From NCBI RefSeq assembly GCF_042427575.1, contig NZ_JBHMFD010000012.1, positions 186,001 to 250,000 on the forward strand: a DNA stretch of 64,000 nucleotides, written 5' to 3'. Each line of letters starts with the position of its first letter. The first letter of the stretch is position 1. The notes beneath the pieces are model-generated. The model was not told where the DNA came from. It ran no database searches and was given only the letters and a program-made list of their open reading frames with translations. Source of the DNA: Bergeyella porcorum. GTDB taxonomy: Bacteria > Bacteroidota > Bacteroidia > Flavobacteriales > Weeksellaceae. Made by a program: the position numbers and the translations under genes. Below, in pieces: positions 61,044 to 64,000 of the stretch.

Positions 61044-61397
61044 TTATCGCAAAATTTTTTCCATTTTCTTTCCTTTGGCAAGTTCGTCGATGAGTTTATC
61101 CAAGTAGCGAACTTTTTGCGTAAGCGGATTTTCGATGTCCTCTACGCGATAGCCACAGATAACGCCTTTTATCAAATGAGCATTGGGGTGCAACTGGGCT
61201 TGGGCAAAAAATTCTGCAAAAGTAGCTTTTTCACTTATCAATTGTTGGATTTTAGCATCGTCAAAGCCTGTAAGCCAGGTGATGACTTGGTGCAATTCTT
61301 CTTGTGTTCTGCCTTTTTTCTCCACCTTGGCTACATAGTGCGGATACACCGATGCAAAGGTCATTTGGGCAATTCGTTGGTGGTGGTCTGTGGTCAT
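61044..61397 (-). CDS. DUF2200 family protein
   Basis: 117 residues, small and helical: RIAQMTFASVYPHYVAKVEKKGRTQEELHQVI, LTGFDDAKIQQLI, HPNAHLIKGVICGYRVEDIENPL. DUF2200 has no known function. It follows the methyltransferase gene on the same strand (21-bp gap), which may mean one transcript. Full-length for the family. Confidence 0.92.
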   Translation of the reverse strand: MTTDHHQRIAQMTFASVYPHYVAKVEKKGRTQEELHQVITWLTGFDDAKIQQLISEKATFAEFFAQAQLHPNAHLIKGVICGYRVEDIENPLTQKVRYLDKLIDELAKGKKMEKILR

Positions 61398-61441
61398 ATT
61401 GAATATCCGTTAAGATGTTTTTTACTATTTCGTTTATATCT

Positions 61442-62347
61442 TTACTCCTTTGCGGTTTGGGGTTGTTTTTGCTCGTGGAGGTGTAGCCCAGAGCGGATGT
61501 GGATGTCTCGCTGAGGATATGGGATTTCGATGTTGTTTTTCTCAAATTCTTTAAAGAGGATATAGTACAATTCACTTTTCAGAATAGCAGGTTTTTGAAT
61601 AAAGTTGGAGGTCCAAACCACCAGTTCGAAGTTTAGCGAATTGTCGCCATATTCGGTAAATAGAAGCAATGGAGCAGGTTCTTTTAGAATGCCATCGTGC
61701 TGATTGGCAATTTGCAATACAATATTTCTTATTTTTTCGGGGTTTTCTTTATACGCTACGCTAATGGGATAGTGAAAGCGAACTTTCCTATCAGTGTGCG
61801 ACCAATTGGTGACATTATCATTGATAAACTTAGAATTGGGCACGATGATAGAGATATTGTCATTGGTCACTATGGTGGTAGAACGCATAGAAATGGCTAC
61901 CACATCACCAGAAACATCACCTACTTGAATGCGGTCACCTATCTTTATCGGTCGTTCAAAAAGGATGATGATGCCCGATACAAAATTGTTCGTGATGTTT
62001 TGCAAACCAAACCCGAGACCAACTCCTAATGCTCCTAATAGCCAACTGAAGGCTCCTAAATCAAACCCTGCAGATTTGAAAATGAATAAAAAACCAAAGA
62101 GCAAAAGCATATAGCGAACGATGCTCACAATGGCAGCTCGTGTTCCTGTTTCGGTAATTTTGTTGAAGAGAATTTTGCTGTCTAAAAAGCGTGTAAACCG
62201 CTTGGTAATGTAAAAGAGCAATACCGTAGCCACAACGAGATAGAGCAGCGTCAGCAGTGTGAATTTACTGCCTTGTACATCAAAAACAACGAAGTTCATC
62301 ACCCCTTTTATGTGGTCTAGAAGTTCGGCAAAGGTTTTATCGTTCAT
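61442..62347 (-). CDS. MscS-type mechanosensitive channel
   Basis: 301 residues: two to three membrane helices (about 25-100), with the pore helix signature LGALGVGLGFGLQNITNNFVSG (about 95-118), then the MscS beta domain (GDRIQVGDVSGDV, TTIVTNDNISIIVPNSKFI) and the C-terminal alpha/beta domain ending in a short tail. It releases solutes on osmotic downshock. Just downstream (4 bp) of the DUF389 gene, so coexpressed. Confidence 0.93.
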   Translation of the reverse strand: MNDKTFAELLDHIKGVMNFVVFDVQGSKFTLLTLLYLVVATVLLFYITKRFTRFLDSKILFNKITETGTRAAIVSIVRYMLLLFGFLFIFKSAGFDLGAFSWLLGALGVGLGFGLQNITNNFVSGIIILFERPIKIGDRIQVGDVSGDVVAISMRSTTIVTNDNISIIVPNSKFINDNVTNWSHTDRKVRFHYPISVAYKENPEKIRNIVLQIANQHDGILKEPAPLLLFTEYGDNSLNFELVVWTSNFIQKPAILKSELYYILFKEFEKNNIEIPYPQRDIHIRSGLHLHEQKQPQTAKE

Positions 62348-62351
62348 AAAA

Positions 62352-63629
62352 TTATTTTTTTAAAATGATGAGATGCTCGTTGTTGAATTGCATTTTCAGC
62401 CATTGTTCCAACTTTTGAGTATCCAAAGGTTTTTCTGAAGAATAAATCACCACGGGATACATCTGCACAGAATCTTTCTTGGCATAGTCTGTTGCAGTGG
62501 CAAAGGTAATGTCTTTAATTTCGGGAAACAAAATTTTTACTTCTTTGTCTAATTGGTGAGACCCTATTTGGTATTGCTCCAACTCACGCATTAGCGTATT
62601 GATTTTGATATCTTGAGCAGAAAGCGTATTGGATTTTTGAATCTCGGAAAGGATTTCCTCTTTCAGATTAGAGGTATTTTGCTTGATATTGAGCTGGGTA
62701 TCCGCAAGCCCTACATCCAAAAGGTCTTTGTGGAGTTTTTGGATTTCAATGCTATCAAATTTTTTGGTTAAAAATGCCAATTCAATGCTTTTGGGCGTTG
62801 CGTTGTAGTTGATTTTTTTATAAATCACCGTGTAGCCATTGTCGGTAAATTTATTTTTAATGAATTGTTCCACCTTTTGATGGTATTCCTTTTCCTTGAG
62901 TAGATTGTATGCCAAATAAGCACTCGGAATAATCATCAGAAAAACGGCTACAGATATAAAACTTTTGACTTTTTTGTCGAAAGATTGGTTTTCGGTAGTG
63001 ATGGGTTTATATTTCAGATATTTGATGATGGCAAAAGTGGAAATGGCAATGAAAAAACAATTGATGCTGTACAAATAAAACGCCCCGATGACAAACTTGA
63101 AATTGAAAGTAGCCAAGCCAAACCCCACCGTACAAAGCGGTGGCATAAGTGCGGTGGCAATTGCTACTCCTGGTATGGGATTTCCTTTTTCGGTTCTCGT
63201 CATAGAAATAGCACCTACAATGCCTCCAAAAAAAGCAATAAGAACATCGTAAATAGTAGGCGATGTGCGTGCTAAAAGCTCGGATTCGGCTTCTTTAAAA
63301 GGACTTAGATAAAAGTAAATACCAGAAACCAATAGCGAAACCACGGTGGCAATTAAAAGGTTTTTTGCAGAGCGTTTTAGCAGTGTCAAATCGTAAGTCG
63401 CCAAAGCAAAACCCGCACCTACAATAGGGCCCATCAGTGGTGAAATAAGCATCGCCCCGATGATAACAGCCGTAGAATTGACATTCAGCCCTATGGAAGC
63501 AATGAGAATAGCACAGGCTAAAATCCAAAGATTTGCCCCGCGAAAGGAAATGCTTCCAATGATGTTTTCCTTTACTTTTTCTGGTTTTTCTTCACCTATA
63601 TGAAGACTGAAAAGTTGTTTAAAGTTCAT
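62352..63629 (-). CDS. DUF389 membrane protein
   Basis: 425 residues of the TIGR00341/DUF389 family. Six or more N-terminal helices (about 30-235) contain VIIGAMLISPLMGPIVGAG (about 60-78), and a large C-terminal soluble part (about 240-425) is predicted to be periplasmic. Function unknown, possibly transport. It forms an operon with MscS and has a -7 box TAAATTTG on the minus strand (63684-63691). Confidence 0.9.
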   Translation of the reverse strand: MNFKQLFSLHIGEEKPEKVKENIIGSISFRGANLWILACAILIASIGLNVNSTAVIIGAMLISPLMGPIVGAGFALATYDLTLLKRSAKNLLIATVVSLLVSGIYFYLSPFKEAESELLARTSPTIYDVLIAFFGGIVGAISMTRTEKGNPIPGVAIATALMPPLCTVGFGLATFNFKFVIGAFYLYSINCFFIAISTFAIIKYLKYKPITTENQSFDKKVKSFISVAVFLMIIPSAYLAYNLLKEKEYHQKVEQFIKNKFTDNGYTVIYKKINYNATPKSIELAFLTKKFDSIEIQKLHKDLLDVGLADTQLNIKQNTSNLKEEILSEIQKSNTLSAQDIKINTLMRELEQYQIGSHQLDKEVKILFPEIKDITFATATDYAKKDSVQMYPVVIYSSEKPLDTQKLEQWLKMQFNNEHLIILKK

Positions 63630-63683
63630 AACGATTTACATTTTAGACGTTGCACGGATGTTGTTCTTGGTGCAAATAATCCA

Positions 63684-63691
63684 CAAATTTA
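63684..63691 (-). promoter_or_regulatory. -7 box of DUF389-mscS
   Basis: The minus strand reads TAAATTTG, 54 bp before the ATG at 63629. It is two bases from the divergent plus-strand box at 63694. Confidence 0.5.
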
Positions 63692-63693
63692 GT

Positions 63694-63701
63694 TATTTTT
63701 G
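63694..63701 (+). promoter_or_regulatory. -7 box of the 63706 gene, leaderless
   Basis: TATTTTTG, four bases (CACT) before the ATG at 63706; transcription should start at or near the start codon. Confidence 0.5.
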
Positions 63702-63705
63702 CACT

Positions 63706-64000
63706 ATGGAGTGGTTTAAATCGTGGTTTAATACACCATATTATTTTATTCTCTATAAAAATAGAGACTTTTCTGAAGCGGAAGAATTTATAAAACGATT
63801 GGTTTTGGATTTAGATTTGAAGGCTGGTGCAGAGGTCATCGATTTGGCCTGTGGTAAGGGGAGGCATTCGGTGTATCTTAATAAAATAGGTTACAATGTT
63901 TTAGGATTAGACTTATCAGAAGAGAGCATTGCTCATAATAAGGGCTTTGAAGTGAAGACGGAGCCTTGGCTGAGGTTTGATGTACACGATATGCGAGACA
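63706..64000 (+). CDS. Class I SAM-dependent methyltransferase (partial)
   Basis: The 98 visible codons run off the window: MEWFKSWFNTPYYFILYKN, then the SAM-binding motif VIDLACGKGRHSVYL (about 45-60), the second-strand acid in LGLDLSEESI, and RFDVHDMRD. The substrate is unknown. Divergent from DUF389, with face-to-face promoters two bases apart. Confidence 0.88.
   Translation, partial: MEWFKSWFNTPYYFILYKNRDFSEAEEFIKRLVLDLDLKAGAEVIDLACGKGRHSVYLNKIGYNVLGLDLSEESIAHNKGFEVKTEPWLRFDVHDMRD

Overview
The window is chromosomal DNA of a flavobacterium, most likely of the Chryseobacterium/Riemerella/Elizabethkingia group (Weeksellaceae). The evidence is: the DNA is A+T-rich; promoters follow the Bacteroidetes form (-7 TAnnTTTG with -33 TTTG); type IX secretion genes are present (porX, porT, and a nuclease with a C-terminal T9SS sorting domain); respiration runs on menaquinone (ubiE/menG plus a complete 14-gene NADH dehydrogenase operon); and several families are typical of Flavobacteriia (GLPGLI, DUF6427, DUF6341, a NuoG without the molybdopterin domain). 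There is no rRNA, prophage, CRISPR array or intact insertion sequence. Genus assignment is inference.

Layout. 1-9.1 kb: lipid A genes (start of lpxC/fabZ, lpxD), an HD phosphohydrolase, a GLPGLI protein, porX, exonuclease III, rlpA, and the unit hypothetical-ubiE-porT. 9.2-15.1 kb: a KAS III-like ketoacyl synthase and a membrane metallophosphoesterase, then an accessory stretch with a 16-copy AC microsatellite, hairpins, a mosaic secreted surface protein, a small palindrome-ended element and a decayed outer-membrane receptor fragment. 15.1-23.0 kb: trigger factor, DUF3109, DUF6427/DUF6341, universal stress protein, YceI lipoprotein, DNA polymerase IV, purine nucleoside phosphorylase and LpxK. 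23.4-37.7 kb: nuoA-N on the minus strand, interrupted only by an outer-membrane-type gene between nuoF and nuoG. 37.8-51.9 kb: an acetyltransferase-like protein, a YugP-type metalloprotease, a coiled-coil protein with a remarkable repeated leader, yigZ-ribD, DUF349, aroE, a T9SS nuclease, rbfA and a LolE-like permease, mce, tRNA-Met and an L,D-transpeptidase. 52.2-56.0 kb: an efflux operon (TolC, HlyD, ABC-2 permease). 56.6-64 kb: a Crp/Fnr regulator, small secreted and membrane proteins, a VOC protein, a glycosyltransferase, a THUMP methyltransferase, DUF2200, MscS, DUF389 and the start of a methyltransferase.

The genes are mostly housekeeping; the unusual signal is between them. (a) Four intergenic arrays of exactly phased short direct repeats (22, 21, 41 and 22 nt periods at 23.1, 40.2, 51.2 and 56.4 kb). 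The 21-nt array lies behind a good promoter, in the apparent 5' leader of the coiled-coil gene at 40468, and eight of its ten units carry ATG directly followed by a stop codon (TAA, TAG or TGA). This is the best candidate for something undescribed. (b) A dispersed double-hairpin element with four clear copies plus fragments. (c) Several genes where a -7 box ends exactly four bases before the start codon, implying leaderless mRNAs. (d) A palindromic operator in front of the efflux operon and a short upstream reading frame overlapping the start of porX.
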